A DNA stretch of 64,000 nucleotides. Origin: Eikenella halliae (lineage in GTDB: Bacteria > Pseudomonadota > Gammaproteobacteria > Burkholderiales > Neisseriaceae). Position numbers and translations under genes: made by a program. How positions within the stretch are numbered: the stretch's first letter is position 1; each line of letters opens with the position of its first letter. Location of the stretch: the NCBI RefSeq assembly GCF_001648475.1, contig NZ_LXSQ01000007.1, positions 124,001 to 188,000 of the forward strand, read 5' to 3'. Below are positions 31,934 to 40,428 of the stretch, in pieces. Below the pieces are notes generated by a model. That model was not told the DNA's origin. It saw only the letters and a program-made list of their open reading frames with translations, and did not search any database.

Positions 31934-33281
31934 TTAATACGGTTCCGCGGGCGATAAAGTTGGGATGCACAATGCCGGGATTGAGGCGCAGCAGCTCGGC
32001 TTGGCGGCTGTGGTCGCCGTACCATAAAAAAGCCAGTAGGTGCAGGCTGCTATCCTGAGGCACCACCTTTTGCACCAAGGGCGGGCGCAGGTTAATCAAG
32101 GCTTGTGCCTGCTTTTGCAGGGTGTGTGCCAACGTGCGCACGCTGTCGGCCAATTCGGCGCTGCCCTCCAAATAGGGCTGCTGCGGCAACAGGCGGCGCT
32201 GTTCCAGCTGGCGGTAGAGCTGCTCTGGGTCGGGCGGGTTGTCCTGATACAGCGAGAGCAGCAAGGCGGCCAACTGTTCGGCCTGCTCGGCGCTGGCGGA
32301 GAGCATCATCACCGCCAAGCGGTTGGCGGCCAACGCGCTGTTGAGCTGGGCGCGCACATCGGCCAGCAGGCGGCTGATTTCCGCCGGCGTGAGTTCGGGC
32401 TCGTCTTGTTCGGCGGCGAAAATATCCGCCAGCTCTTTGGCCAGCGCGGTGCTGCCCACAATGGCAATCGCTGCCGTGAGCGCGGCCACATCCGGCAAGG
32501 CGGCCTGCGAGCGGGCGGGCGTGACGCCGTTATCCAAGCCCTGCCGGTATTGCCACGGCACGGCGGCGGCCGTTTTGGTACCGCCGGCCAAATCGCGCCA
32601 GCCCGACAGGCTGCTTTCCGCCGTGCGGTGCATCCCGGCCAGCGCGCCAAACACGCCTTTGAGCTCGGTGAGCAGCACGCGCGGGCTGTTGAGCAGGTTT
32701 AGGCTACCTGAAAATACCCCGTTCACTTGGCCGTACAGCCGTCCGATTACGTTTAATACCGCCGCGTGAAAATTATTCCACCGGTGCTGCTGGGTGCGGA
32801 TTTTGGATAGTGCCTTTTCCAGTACGGCGAAACCCTGAAAGGCGGCCAAGTCGGCCACCCAATCCGCCTCGTCGGCCAAGGCCAGCGCCAGCTCGCGCCC
32901 GAAAAACGGCGCGGCGGCCACGCTCTGTTTGAAGCTGATATTGATTTCGGCATAGTCCGGACTGTCCTCGCTATGCCGCACCTCGAAATCGGCCACCACC
33001 GTGTCCGGCACGCTGCCGTAAATCGGGTGCACCAGCTCGCCGCTGCCGTGTTCGCGCAGCACCTTGAGCAGGCGTTGCAGCCGCGCCTCGTAGTCGTCGC
33101 CATACAAAACGGCGGTGAGGTTAAATTCCAACGCCTCGCAGCCCGTGTCTTCAATATCCGAGCCGTCCACAAAAGGGTAGCTGTGCTCGGCCAGCGCGTG
33201 CACGCCGCGCAGGGTGTCGCCAGTGGCTTCAAACGCTACGCCCTTGTAACTGGCATCAAGCAGGGTATCTTGCCAACTCAT
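31917..33281 (-). CDS. DNA circularisation/baseplate protein, Mu gp43 (gpN)-like
   Basis: 454 residues. MSWQDTLLDASYKGVAFEATGDTLRGVHALAEHSYPFVDG is the DNA circulation N-terminal family signature. It acts at the tail tip between tape measure and hub. The C-terminus is helical and ends with a LysM-like NPGIVHPNFIARGTVLNAY. It overlaps the next gene start by 17 bases. Confidence 0.87.
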   Translation of the reverse strand: MSWQDTLLDASYKGVAFEATGDTLRGVHALAEHSYPFVDGSDIEDTGCEALEFNLTAVLYGDDYEARLQRLLKVLREHGSGELVHPIYGSVPDTVVADFEVRHSEDSPDYAEINISFKQSVAAAPFFGRELALALADEADWVADLAAFQGFAVLEKALSKIRTQQHRWNNFHAAVLNVIGRLYGQVNGVFSGSLNLLNSPRVLLTELKGVFGALAGMHRTAESSLSGWRDLAGGTKTAAAVPWQYRQGLDNGVTPARSQAALPDVAALTAAIAIVGSTALAKELADIFAAEQDEPELTPAEISRLLADVRAQLNSALAANRLAVMMLSASAEQAEQLAALLLSLYQDNPPDPEQLYRQLEQRRLLPQQPYLEGSAELADSVRTLAHTLQKQAQALINLRPPLVQKVVPQDSSLHLLAFLWYGDHSRQAELLRLNPGIVHPNFIARGTVLNAYAQ

Positions 33282-33284
33282 CTG

Positions 33285-35477
33285 TTAATTCCTTCTGTTA
33301 TCGCGCTCGGCGGCTTGCGATACGGCGGCGGTGATATTGCCGCCCGACACCGATACGGTTACCGGCACCGGCTGCCGCGCCGCTGCCGCCAACTGACCCG
33401 CCGCCGTGCCCATCAGGCGCGATGCCTCCAAAAACTGGGCGGCGGCCTGCTGGTTGTCGGATACCGCTTGTGCGTACTGTTCGCCGCTGTTTTCCATGCG
33501 TTGGGCAGCCTCTTGCAGCTGCTCGGCGCTCATGCGCAGCTCGGGACTGTCCAGCGGGGTATGTCCCTGCCCGCGTAGGTAGTCCTGATAAGCCTGCGCC
33601 GCATCCGGGCTTTGGCCGATGCGGCTTTTGAGCCACTCGCCCTTACTGTCTCCGCGAAAGCTGGGCAGATATTTATCCAACAAACGCCCGAAGCCCTGCA
33701 AACTCTCGGACCATTCGCCGTACTTATCACGGCGACCGGCCAGATAGGTAGCGCCGCCGAAGCCAATCAGCGGCAGCGAGGCCATCGCCAGCGAGCCGGT
33801 AGCGAGGCCGCCGGCCGTGCCGCCTGCTGCGCCCCCGCCACCGGCAGCACTGCCTCCGCCGAAGCCTAAAAGGCCACCGCCGGGCATAAAACCAAAAACG
33901 CCTCTGGCGGCGGCTGCCGCTGCTGCCATCCAGCCAGCACCGGTGGCTACCTGGGCTTGATCGGGGTTTTGTTTCGCCCAGCGGCCGAGTGCATCCATGC
34001 CACTACCCACTTTATCGCTTACGCCCTTAAATGCACCATATTCAGCATCGGAGTAGGCCGCTTTGGCACGTTGTGCCTGCATCCCCGAGCCCTGCATCAG
34101 GAACTCGAAATTACCTGCTACAGCACCGTTAGCGTTAGCCTGCCCCTGTTTGAGGCGGTCGGCTTGGTCGGCATTATTTACCAGCGCCAGCAAAGCCATC
34201 AGTGCCTGCCGGTCAGTTACCAGCTGCCCGATGGCCGTACCGTCCACTAAGGCTTTTTGGCTCTCCAGCAGCTCCAGTTTGGCCTCGTCGCCTTTAGCGG
34301 CATTAATTTGCTCCATCAGGGCGCGGCTGCGCTCGTCTTTGCTAATCAATTCCCGGGCAATATCCACTACCGCATCCAGCGAGTTCATGCCGTCGGCCTG
34401 CCGCTTGTTCATAGAGGCCGTGAAATCAAAGCCTTTTTGGCCGTTGATGGTGATGCGTTTAGCGTGGTTGGCAATATCCGGGCTGGTCAGTTTAGCCAAT
34501 AAATTGACCACATTATTGCCCGCTTCATCCGTGCTGCCGGCCGACATAAAGCTCAATTGGTTGGCATTGAGCAGAGAGGAGAAATTTTCTAAGGTCGGCG
34601 CCATACCGGCGTTTTTCATTGCCGCCAACTGTTGCGGCAGCCAGCGCGCCATATCCTTAAACTCGAAGCCGCCATCAGCACCGGACTGCACTGCGCGGTC
34701 CAACAGCTCGGGGATATCGGCCTCCTTGAAGCCAGCCTGCAAGGCTTTAGCGATAAAAGTAGATACCTCTTCGCCAGAAGCATTAGCAGCGGTGGCGGTT
34801 TTCATGATAGTGGGCAGCAGTCTCTGTGCTGCTTGGCCGTCCACCGCGCCGCTGGAAATCAGGGTATTAAATGCCGCCAGTGTGTCTTCGCGGGAAGCAG
34901 CTCCCTCGTAGGCCGCGCCCATCACGGCACGGTTGATGTCGGCCATCCCGGCCTGCCGCTCGGCCATACTCTTGCCGGCATAAGCCACATTGGTTACATG
35001 GCGTAGCTCGGTGTCGTAATCCATCGTGCGCCGTACCGGCTGTGCCAGCACATAACCGCCCGCCACCAAGGCCGCGCCGCCTCGGGTAGCGGCATCAAAA
35101 GCCCGGCCGCCGCCGCGCATCATGCGCTGCCAGCGCCCCATCTGCCCGCTGCTGCTGCGCAATTCGCTATTCAGGCGGCGGATGTTTTGACGGTTGGCTT
35201 CCGCCGCCCGAGCCAGCTCGCGTTGCGACAGCGTGCCGGAGCGAGCCAAACGGTTGTAGGCCGCCTGCGTGAGCTGCATTTCACGGCGGATTTGCTGCTC
35301 GGAGCGGATGCCGAGCCGCTGGTAGGCATTGATGGCCTGCTGCCGCTGGCGTGAGGATTGTGCCCAAGCGCGACCTTGTGCTGCGGCGCTGCGCTCGGTC
35401 TCATTCATTAACCGCCGCAACCCTTGACTGGCGTTATCTTTAAACTTGGCAATCAGCTCTAAGGTGTTACTGCTCAT
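33285..35477 (-). CDS. Tail tape measure protein, Mu gp42-like
   Basis: 730 residues. Coiled-coil N-terminus (about 20-100), then RAFDAATRGGAALVAGGYVLAQPVRRTMDYDTELRHVTNVAYAG, the classic start of the phage tape-measure TP901 core, hydrophobic Gly/Ala-rich segments about 530-590, and a variable C-terminus. It sets tail length and travels with DNA. It starts 11 bases inside the end of the frameshift product upstream. Confidence 0.9.
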   Translation of the reverse strand: MSSNTLELIAKFKDNASQGLRRLMNETERSAAAQGRAWAQSSRQRQQAINAYQRLGIRSEQQIRREMQLTQAAYNRLARSGTLSQRELARAAEANRQNIRRLNSELRSSSGQMGRWQRMMRGGGRAFDAATRGGAALVAGGYVLAQPVRRTMDYDTELRHVTNVAYAGKSMAERQAGMADINRAVMGAAYEGAASREDTLAAFNTLISSGAVDGQAAQRLLPTIMKTATAANASGEEVSTFIAKALQAGFKEADIPELLDRAVQSGADGGFEFKDMARWLPQQLAAMKNAGMAPTLENFSSLLNANQLSFMSAGSTDEAGNNVVNLLAKLTSPDIANHAKRITINGQKGFDFTASMNKRQADGMNSLDAVVDIARELISKDERSRALMEQINAAKGDEAKLELLESQKALVDGTAIGQLVTDRQALMALLALVNNADQADRLKQGQANANGAVAGNFEFLMQGSGMQAQRAKAAYSDAEYGAFKGVSDKVGSGMDALGRWAKQNPDQAQVATGAGWMAAAAAAARGVFGFMPGGGLLGFGGGSAAGGGGAAGGTAGGLATGSLAMASLPLIGFGGATYLAGRRDKYGEWSESLQGFGRLLDKYLPSFRGDSKGEWLKSRIGQSPDAAQAYQDYLRGQGHTPLDSPELRMSAEQLQEAAQRMENSGEQYAQAVSDNQQAAAQFLEASRLMGTAAGQLAAAARQPVPVTVSVSGGNITAAVSQAAERDNRRN

Positions 35478-36080
35478 GTTTCTTCACTCGCTTGCTGATA
35501 AAGGTGGTGCCGCTGGATTTGCCCGGCGGCGCGGCGGCTGGTTTGGCAGCCGGGGTCGGTACAGGCAGCGGCACTACCTGATAGGCCGACAGCAACTGGC
35601 GCGCCTGCCGCATAAAGCTGTTGAGCTCCGGCAGCGTCATGGCCAATACCCGCTGCTCAGGCAGGCCAAAGCGCCCCAGCATCAATACGGCTAAACGGTA
35701 GCGGTCGAGCTTGGGCGTAGACGCTTTTTTGCCAACAACTCTTGGGCAAAAAACAGGGCATCAAAATCGGTGGCCACTAAGCCGTCGGCCAAAATATCGG
35801 CACTGATTTGCTCCGCCGGGATACCGCCCAAGCGGTCGAGCGACAGGGCATAGCTCTCCAACAGCCGCGCCTGCCCCTCCAGCTGTGTGTCAATCGCCAT
35901 ATCCTCGCGCACCGTGAGCAGGTGCATGGCAAAATCGTAGTGCCATTCGCCATTGTGCAAAATGCCATATTTCAGGCTACCTGAAACCGTTAGGCCGTCT
36001 TCGGCCACAGCGAGGTTAAACTCCGCTGTCGCATTATCCAGCGGGTCGATAACAGAGGTTTGGGAATTTTGGTCAGACAT
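35467..36080 (-). CDS. Tail assembly chaperone, -1 frameshift (G-T-like) product
   Basis: The first frame (35691-36080, 129 residues, Mu gp41-like) ends ALFFAQELLAKKRLRPSSTATV. The -1 frame is open from the slippery heptamer A-AAA-AAG (35724-35730 on +, complementary) to 35467 and reads KASTPKLDRYRLAVLMLGRF then GLPEQRVLAMTLPELNSFM. This is the dnaX-type heptamer. A shift there gives a 204-residue fusion. Such frameshifting in tail chaperone genes just before the tape measure gene is a general rule in tailed phages. In Mu itself a -2 shift was reported; the -1 reading here is from sequence. Confidence 0.8.
35691..36080 (-). CDS. Tail assembly chaperone, unshifted form (Mu gp41-like)
   Basis: 129 residues, starting MSDQNSQTSVIDPLDNATAE. 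The fold cannot be recognised from motifs, but position (between tail tube and tape measure), length and the slippery heptamer near its end match the shorter tail chaperone. An Eikenella uptake word (35974-35985) lies in the coding region. Its start codon abuts a long inverted repeat. Confidence 0.75.
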   Translation of the reverse strand: MSDQNSQTSVIDPLDNATAEFNLAVAEDGLTVSGSLKYGILHNGEWHYDFAMHLLTVREDMAIDTQLEGQARLLESYALSLDRLGGIPAEQISADILADGLVATDFDALFFAQELLAKKRLRPSSTATV

Positions 36081-36085
36081 AAGAA

Positions 36086-36146
36086 AAGCCTTTAAACGTG
36101 GATTAAACCGAATAAAAATGTAGGTTTAATTATCGTTTAAAGGCTT
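36086..36146 (-). terminator. Long inverted repeat between lipoprotein and tail chaperone genes
   Basis: AAGCCTTTAAACG (36086-36098) and CGTTTAAAGGCTT (36134-36146) are perfect 13-base complements, with a second inner pair ATTAAACC/GGTTTAAT. On the minus strand the 3' arm is followed by TTCTTATG, so the stem ends only 5 bases before the gp41-like start codon. It looks like a terminator for the lipoprotein gene. It may also hide the ribosome site of the next gene, which has no clear Shine-Dalgarno. Confidence 0.6.
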
Positions 36147-36179
36147 GGGGGGAGCTGGTTGAAACAATTCACAGGGTCG

Positions 36180-36752
36180 CTAGATGGCTCTCCTTACAAC
36201 CATAGTCACGTCCTTACTTCCAGCGATAACCGTATATGAATAATCTCCTAATACAATCTGTTGTTTGCTATGCCCTGTTTTATTACTTTCATTTAATGCA
36301 GTAGTAAGCATTCCTACCAACTCTTTCCATTCAGGCCGTTCTCCTACTTTTTGAGAACCATGTATCGCTGCCAACACCTGCATTGCAGCAATAGAGCGGT
36401 TAAAATTAACTACCGTATCTTGTGTGTTTTGGTAGGATACAGTTACACCCATTACATTTTTTCCGGTTGGATCTGTAAATACGCCAACAAATCCAAACTC
36501 CATATCCATCATTACCAATATACCGCACTCATCATTGGTAATATCCTGTTTATAAATAGTATATGGTTGTTCTATCTGCTTTAAACCTGTTACCATGTTT
36601 TGTGTAAATTGGTCTAGTGATATACCTATCTGTGCCGTGTTACATCCAGCAGGCACATCTCCCAATGGCAAATTAGCCGGCGCCGGCTGCTCCTGCCCGC
36701 CGCAGGCGGCCAGCCCGAGAGCGATAAGCACGCCGTACAATAGTTTTCTCAT
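36180..36752 (-). CDS. Predicted lipoprotein, extra gene (moron) in the tail operon
   Basis: 190 residues. MRKLLYGVLIALGLAACGGQ is a short signal peptide with lipobox LAAC, so Cys17 would be lipidated. The mature part (GCNTAQIGISLDQFTQNMVTGLKQIEQP...) is not recognised. It lies between tail tube and tail chaperone genes, where Mu has no gene, is more AT-rich than its neighbours, and is bounded by a stem-loop. Such morons often act in superinfection exclusion or host change; here that is inference. Confidence 0.65.
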   Translation of the reverse strand: MRKLLYGVLIALGLAACGGQEQPAPANLPLGDVPAGCNTAQIGISLDQFTQNMVTGLKQIEQPYTIYKQDITNDECGILVMMDMEFGFVGVFTDPTGKNVMGVTVSYQNTQDTVVNFNRSIAAMQVLAAIHGSQKVGERPEWKELVGMLTTALNESNKTGHSKQQIVLGDYSYTVIAGSKDVTMVVRRAI

Positions 36753-36821
36753 TTCCCTTCTCCGTAAAAAAAGCCCTGCCGATTCAGGACAGGGCTTGAT
36801 TTTACCATTTTCAGGTAGCCT

Positions 36822-37196
36822 TTACTCCAGCACCTTGCGGATGGCAAAGCCGGTGATGTCGATCACCATCTCGTTGTCCACCGTGTAGCTCTCGCCCACC
36901 TCGGTTACGCAAAACCCGAGGTAGCTGGTGGGTTTCGCGCCGGGCACGTCGGGCACCAGTGAGATTTTGGCGTCCTCGATGCTGCCCCAGTTGATGGCGG
37001 TGCCGTCGGTAGGCATCACGGCGGTGGCGGTGATGTCGTATTGGCCCACGCCGCGGGTGAAGCCTTTGGTGCGGCGGCTGCGGTTCATGGTTTTTACAGG
37101 CTTGCGTCCGGTCGAATCCTTGACGTCAATTTTGGTAATCTCTACCTCTGCCGCGTCGAGATAGAGGGTTACGCTGCCGATGTATTCGGTACTCAT
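36822..37196 (-). CDS. Tail tube protein, Mu gp40 (gpM)-like
   Basis: 124 residues: STEYIGSVTLYLDAAEVEITKIDVKDSTGRKPVKTMNR and GFTRGVGQYDITATAVMP are like the Mu-type contractile tail tube. An uptake word lies just after its stop (36810-36821). Complete. Confidence 0.82.
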   Translation of the reverse strand: MSTEYIGSVTLYLDAAEVEITKIDVKDSTGRKPVKTMNRSRRTKGFTRGVGQYDITATAVMPTDGTAINWGSIEDAKISLVPDVPGAKPTSYLGFCVTEVGESYTVDNEMVIDITGFAIRKVLE

Positions 37197-37209
37197 TGTT
37201 TATCGCTCC

Positions 37210-38634
37210 TTATAAATAGAGGTCTACCACCATGCCGACCACGTGCAGGCCGTTCACTACGTCGGATGGGATGCGCACGTCCAGCATGTTCACGTTTTGC
37301 TTGTCCCTCTCCACGATGAGGTTGGGCAGGTTGGCTTCCACCTGCTCCAAAATCTCCAGCTCTTCGCAGCGCATCAGCACGTCGATAAGCTCGCTGCGCA
37401 CCCGCGCCGGGGTTTTGTCGGAGAGTTTTTCGCGCGGGAAGCGCAAGGCCACGCGCTGGATACAGGCTTTGCTCACGTAAATCAGGGTGCGCACGGTGGT
37501 TACGTCCAGCAGGCTCTCGTCGGCGGTGCCGTTGGCGGTTTTGGTGTAGGTGGTGATCGCCCGCACAATCTGCGCCCGGCTGCCGTCCGGACTGGTTTCC
37601 ACCGGTGCCACGCCGTTGTAGAGCGCGTTTTCCTGCTCGGTACGCATGGTTTTATCTTTGCTGTCGCACAGGCCGATGCCTTCCAAGGCCAGCGTGTTCA
37701 ACGGGCGGGCGGGGTCTTCTTCGCTCGCCATCACGGATGCAAAAGCTGCCGCCAGTTCACACGGCAGGCTGGGCGTGCCGCGATACCAAGCGCAGAGCAT
37801 AAAGCCGTTGTTGAGTTTGCCGGCCAAGGTGGTGGCGGTGGCCAATGTGCCGCTGTGGCCGTACACACCGATCGCCCAGCGTTTTTCTGTGGGCGCGCCG
37901 ACTTTTTCGAGGTGGGCGCGCAGTTTGAGCAGGTTGGCCTCGTCGCTGATGCCGCAGGCGATGATGTCGTGGCCGTCGGCAATCACGGCGGTAAGTGCGG
38001 GCTGGATGTCGGGGTTGGCGTCGCCGCCCGCCATCGCGGTTACCGTGGTGCTGATACCGGCGGCGGTGCAGGCCGCCAACAGGCGGATGGCATTGCCCTC
38101 GGTGCCTTTGTTTTTTGCGGTGATGGTCACCACGCCGGCGGCTTCGGCGGCAGATACGGGCAGGCCGGGCTGGGCGGCAATCGCAGCCTTGACGGCTTTG
38201 CCGACGGTATCGGCGCTGTCGCCGGCGGCCACGGCCACCATCAGCACGTCGGCGTTGCCGATGCCCACGCGCAGCACACCCTGCGTGGTGGCATTGCCGG
38301 TAATGGTGATTTTGCCTGCGGCGGCCACGCCGGCGCTGTTGTCGGCCAGCGTGATGATGCTCAGGGCGGCATTGGCGTAGGCTTTAATGGCGGTATCGGC
38401 CATTAAATGTGCCTGACTGCCCGCACCGTAGCGCTCGGCCACTTCGGCGGCGGAATACACATCCGTCAGGGCGGATACTGCGCCCAAGTCGGTGGTGTGC
38501 TGGGCAATCAACAGCACGCGCTGCCGATTGGTAGGCAGGTTGCGCATGGCGCGTTTGAGGTTCCATTCGGCGTACACGCCGGGTTTGCGCGTAGATGCCG
38601 GGATTTTGTCAAAACTGATGTTGGCGCTGGCCAT
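37210..38634 (-). CDS. Tail sheath protein, Mu gp39 (gpL)-like
   Basis: 474 residues. It opens with ISFDKIPASTRKPGVYAEWN, the conserved IP-S-RKPG-YAE start of Mu-type sheath proteins, and ends DVVNGLHVVGMVVDLYL. It contracts to drive the tube. It shares its start region with the DUF2635 gene end (1-base overlap). Confidence 0.92.
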   Translation of the reverse strand: MASANISFDKIPASTRKPGVYAEWNLKRAMRNLPTNRQRVLLIAQHTTDLGAVSALTDVYSAAEVAERYGAGSQAHLMADTAIKAYANAALSIITLADNSAGVAAAGKITITGNATTQGVLRVGIGNADVLMVAVAAGDSADTVGKAVKAAIAAQPGLPVSAAEAAGVVTITAKNKGTEGNAIRLLAACTAAGISTTVTAMAGGDANPDIQPALTAVIADGHDIIACGISDEANLLKLRAHLEKVGAPTEKRWAIGVYGHSGTLATATTLAGKLNNGFMLCAWYRGTPSLPCELAAAFASVMASEEDPARPLNTLALEGIGLCDSKDKTMRTEQENALYNGVAPVETSPDGSRAQIVRAITTYTKTANGTADESLLDVTTVRTLIYVSKACIQRVALRFPREKLSDKTPARVRSELIDVLMRCEELEILEQVEANLPNLIVERDKQNVNMLDVRIPSDVVNGLHVVGMVVDLYL

Positions 38635-38831
38635 TATTTGCCTCCTTTGGCGGGTTTGGGATCAGGCTCGGATTCGGCCTCGGATTCGCGCACCAAGTCG
38701 CCGCATTCGAGGCAGCGCAGATAGTAGGCGCTCTCCTCCACGGCGACGGCCTGATGCTCGTCGATATAGCGGTGCGGCTCGCCTTCCTTCGGCACTTTCA
38801 GGCCGGCGGCGGCTCTTACCAAGATACTCAT
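38634..38831 (-). CDS. DUF2635 protein, Mu gp38-like
   Basis: 65 residues: MSILVRAAAGLKVPKEGEPHRYIDEHQAVAVEESAYYLRCLECGDL is typical of the small DUF2635 family found directly before the sheath gene. Role unknown. Confidence 0.85.
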   Translation of the reverse strand: MSILVRAAAGLKVPKEGEPHRYIDEHQAVAVEESAYYLRCLECGDLVRESEAESEPDPKPAKGGK

Positions 38832-39520
38832 GGTGTCTCTCCTGTTTTAACTTCCGCCTCGATGGCGGGGGTGGGGTTGTCGGGCGGCGCGTGCACATGC
38901 AGGTTCGCGCCTTTCAGTTCGGGGTATGGCGGGCTGGTGGCCGCCTGATAGGTCACAAAGATTTGGTCGGGGTGCGGCGGGGGCGGCGGGGCGTTCGGAT
39001 TAGCCGGTGGTGGCGGTGGCGGCGGGATTTCCGGCCAGCGGCCGTTGTCCAACGCCTCCTCGATCCAATGGGTGGCAAATTCGCAGGCATACACGCTCAT
39101 CGCTTCCTGCCGCTCCATCCTGCCGTTAAACAGGGTGCGCACCGCGCGCGGTTGCAGCTTGTCGATGGCCAAGCCCAAATCCTGATTGGCCAGCAGGCGG
39201 CGCACCGCGTAAATCAGTTGGTAGCTGCCGATTTCCCAGTGGCCGATGCCGCCGGCGCGGCTGGCTTCCTCGCTGCGTAACGAGCGGGCAGCCACCATCA
39301 CCACAAACTTGGCTTCGGCCTTGTGCTTGGTGCGGCTGGTTTTAACGGCTTCGGTTTTGTCGATGCCGGCAAAAGTCACCCAAGCAGCGGGCAACTGCTG
39401 CACCACCTGATACAGCCCCTCGTCGTCCAGCTCGCCGCCGTAGCTGTGCACGCCGGTAACCAGCTTGCCCAAACCTTGGCGCAGGCGCTGCACGATGGCA
39501 GCCTCAATAAGGGCGATCAC
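38828..39520 (-). CDS. Tail terminator-like protein, Mu gp37 (DUF1834)
   Basis: 230 residues. MIALIEAAIVQRLRQGLGKLVTGVHSYGGELD and QQLPAAWVTFAGIDKTEAVK match the gp37/DUF1834 family. A proline-rich stretch (about 168-190) near the C-terminus is unusual in its length of consecutive prolines. It overlaps the DUF2635 start by 4 bases. Confidence 0.85.
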   Translation of the reverse strand: MIALIEAAIVQRLRQGLGKLVTGVHSYGGELDDEGLYQVVQQLPAAWVTFAGIDKTEAVKTSRTKHKAEAKFVVMVAARSLRSEEASRAGGIGHWEIGSYQLIYAVRRLLANQDLGLAIDKLQPRAVRTLFNGRMERQEAMSVYACEFATHWIEEALDNGRWPEIPPPPPPPANPNAPPPPPHPDQIFVTYQAATSPPYPELKGANLHVHAPPDNPTPAIEAEVKTGETP

Positions 39521-39926
39521 GGCCGAATACCTTTTGCTGGGGCTTGTTAAATATCACGGTGTCGCCGGTGCCGAGCTGGCCGTTTTCGGGCAGCCCACTG
39601 ATGGTGGCCGTGCCGCGCGCCACCTGCTTGAGGTAGTCGATGGCGTTTTTGTAGCGGGTGTCCATGTCATCGTTGCCTTGGCGCATACCGGTGGCCAAGC
39701 GGTAGATGGCAATGTCGCAGCAGTACACCGTCAATAACCGCGGAATCTGCGGAAACGGCCGCGTGTAGCGGTTCAAGTAGCCGTCGATTTCGGCGGTAGC
39801 GTCCAGCAGTGCCTGCTGCGCAATGTCGGCATTGATTTGGCCGCGCCGCTCTAAGTCGGTGAGCTGCAACACGGTGTTGTCGCCGTAGCGCAGGCACAGT
39901 TCGTCGAGCGAGGCATAGCTGATCAT
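39504..39926 (-). CDS. Head-tail connector, Mu gp36 (DUF1320)
   Basis: 140 residues: MISYASLDELCLRYGDNTVLQLTDLERRGQINADIAQQAL and IDGYLNRYTRPFPQIPRLLTVYCCDIAIYRL are typical of DUF1320. Complete; it overlaps the following gp37 start by 17 bases and the preceding gene by 4. Confidence 0.88.
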   Translation of the reverse strand: MISYASLDELCLRYGDNTVLQLTDLERRGQINADIAQQALLDATAEIDGYLNRYTRPFPQIPRLLTVYCCDIAIYRLATGMRQGNDDMDTRYKNAIDYLKQVARGTATISGLPENGQLGTGDTVIFNKPQQKVFGRDRPY

Positions 39927-40375
39927 TGCGGCACGTCCCCGTTATCGTCCGGCGCATCGGCCGGGCGGATTTCAAGATGCGGCTCGGCCAGCAGGCGCTG
40001 CCAATCTGCATCGCTCAATTCGCTGCGCTGTACCGTACGCCATTCATGGCGCACAAATTCCAAGCCGCAGCGGAAAAAGCGCTCGGTGCGCGAGCGCACG
40101 GCCACTGCATCGGCGGCAGGCGGTTCGGTTGGTTTTTCAGGTAGCCTGCCTGCATCGGCGGTGGGCTGTACAACGGCATCCTGTTCCGGCTGCTGTTCAA
40201 CCGGCGCGGTTTCAGACTGCGTGGTTTCAGGCGGGGTGTCGGGATGGCCTTGCTGCTGTTCCGGCTGGTTTTCGGGCAGGCCGTCCTGCGCCTCCGGCTG
40301 CTGCTCGGTTTGGCCGCCTTGCGCTTCTTGCAGCGGCTTTTGCACTGCATCGTCTTGGGGTTTGTTTTTTGCCAT
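39923..40375 (-). CDS. Mu gp35-like protein with Gln/Pro-rich extension
   Basis: 150 residues. The C-terminal part (VRSRTERFFRCGLEFVRHEWRTVQRSELSDADWQRLLAEPHLEIRP) matches the HI1506/gp35 family. The N-terminal 85 residues are low-complexity Q, E and P. An uptake word at 40137-40148 encodes part of it. Function unknown. Confidence 0.8.
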   Translation of the reverse strand: MAKNKPQDDAVQKPLQEAQGGQTEQQPEAQDGLPENQPEQQQGHPDTPPETTQSETAPVEQQPEQDAVVQPTADAGRLPEKPTEPPAADAVAVRSRTERFFRCGLEFVRHEWRTVQRSELSDADWQRLLAEPHLEIRPADAPDDNGDVPQ

Positions 40376-40428
40376 TTATCTGCTCCAAAACGGCGGCTTT
40401 AAACCGGTTAAAGCCGCCGCAAAAGGGG

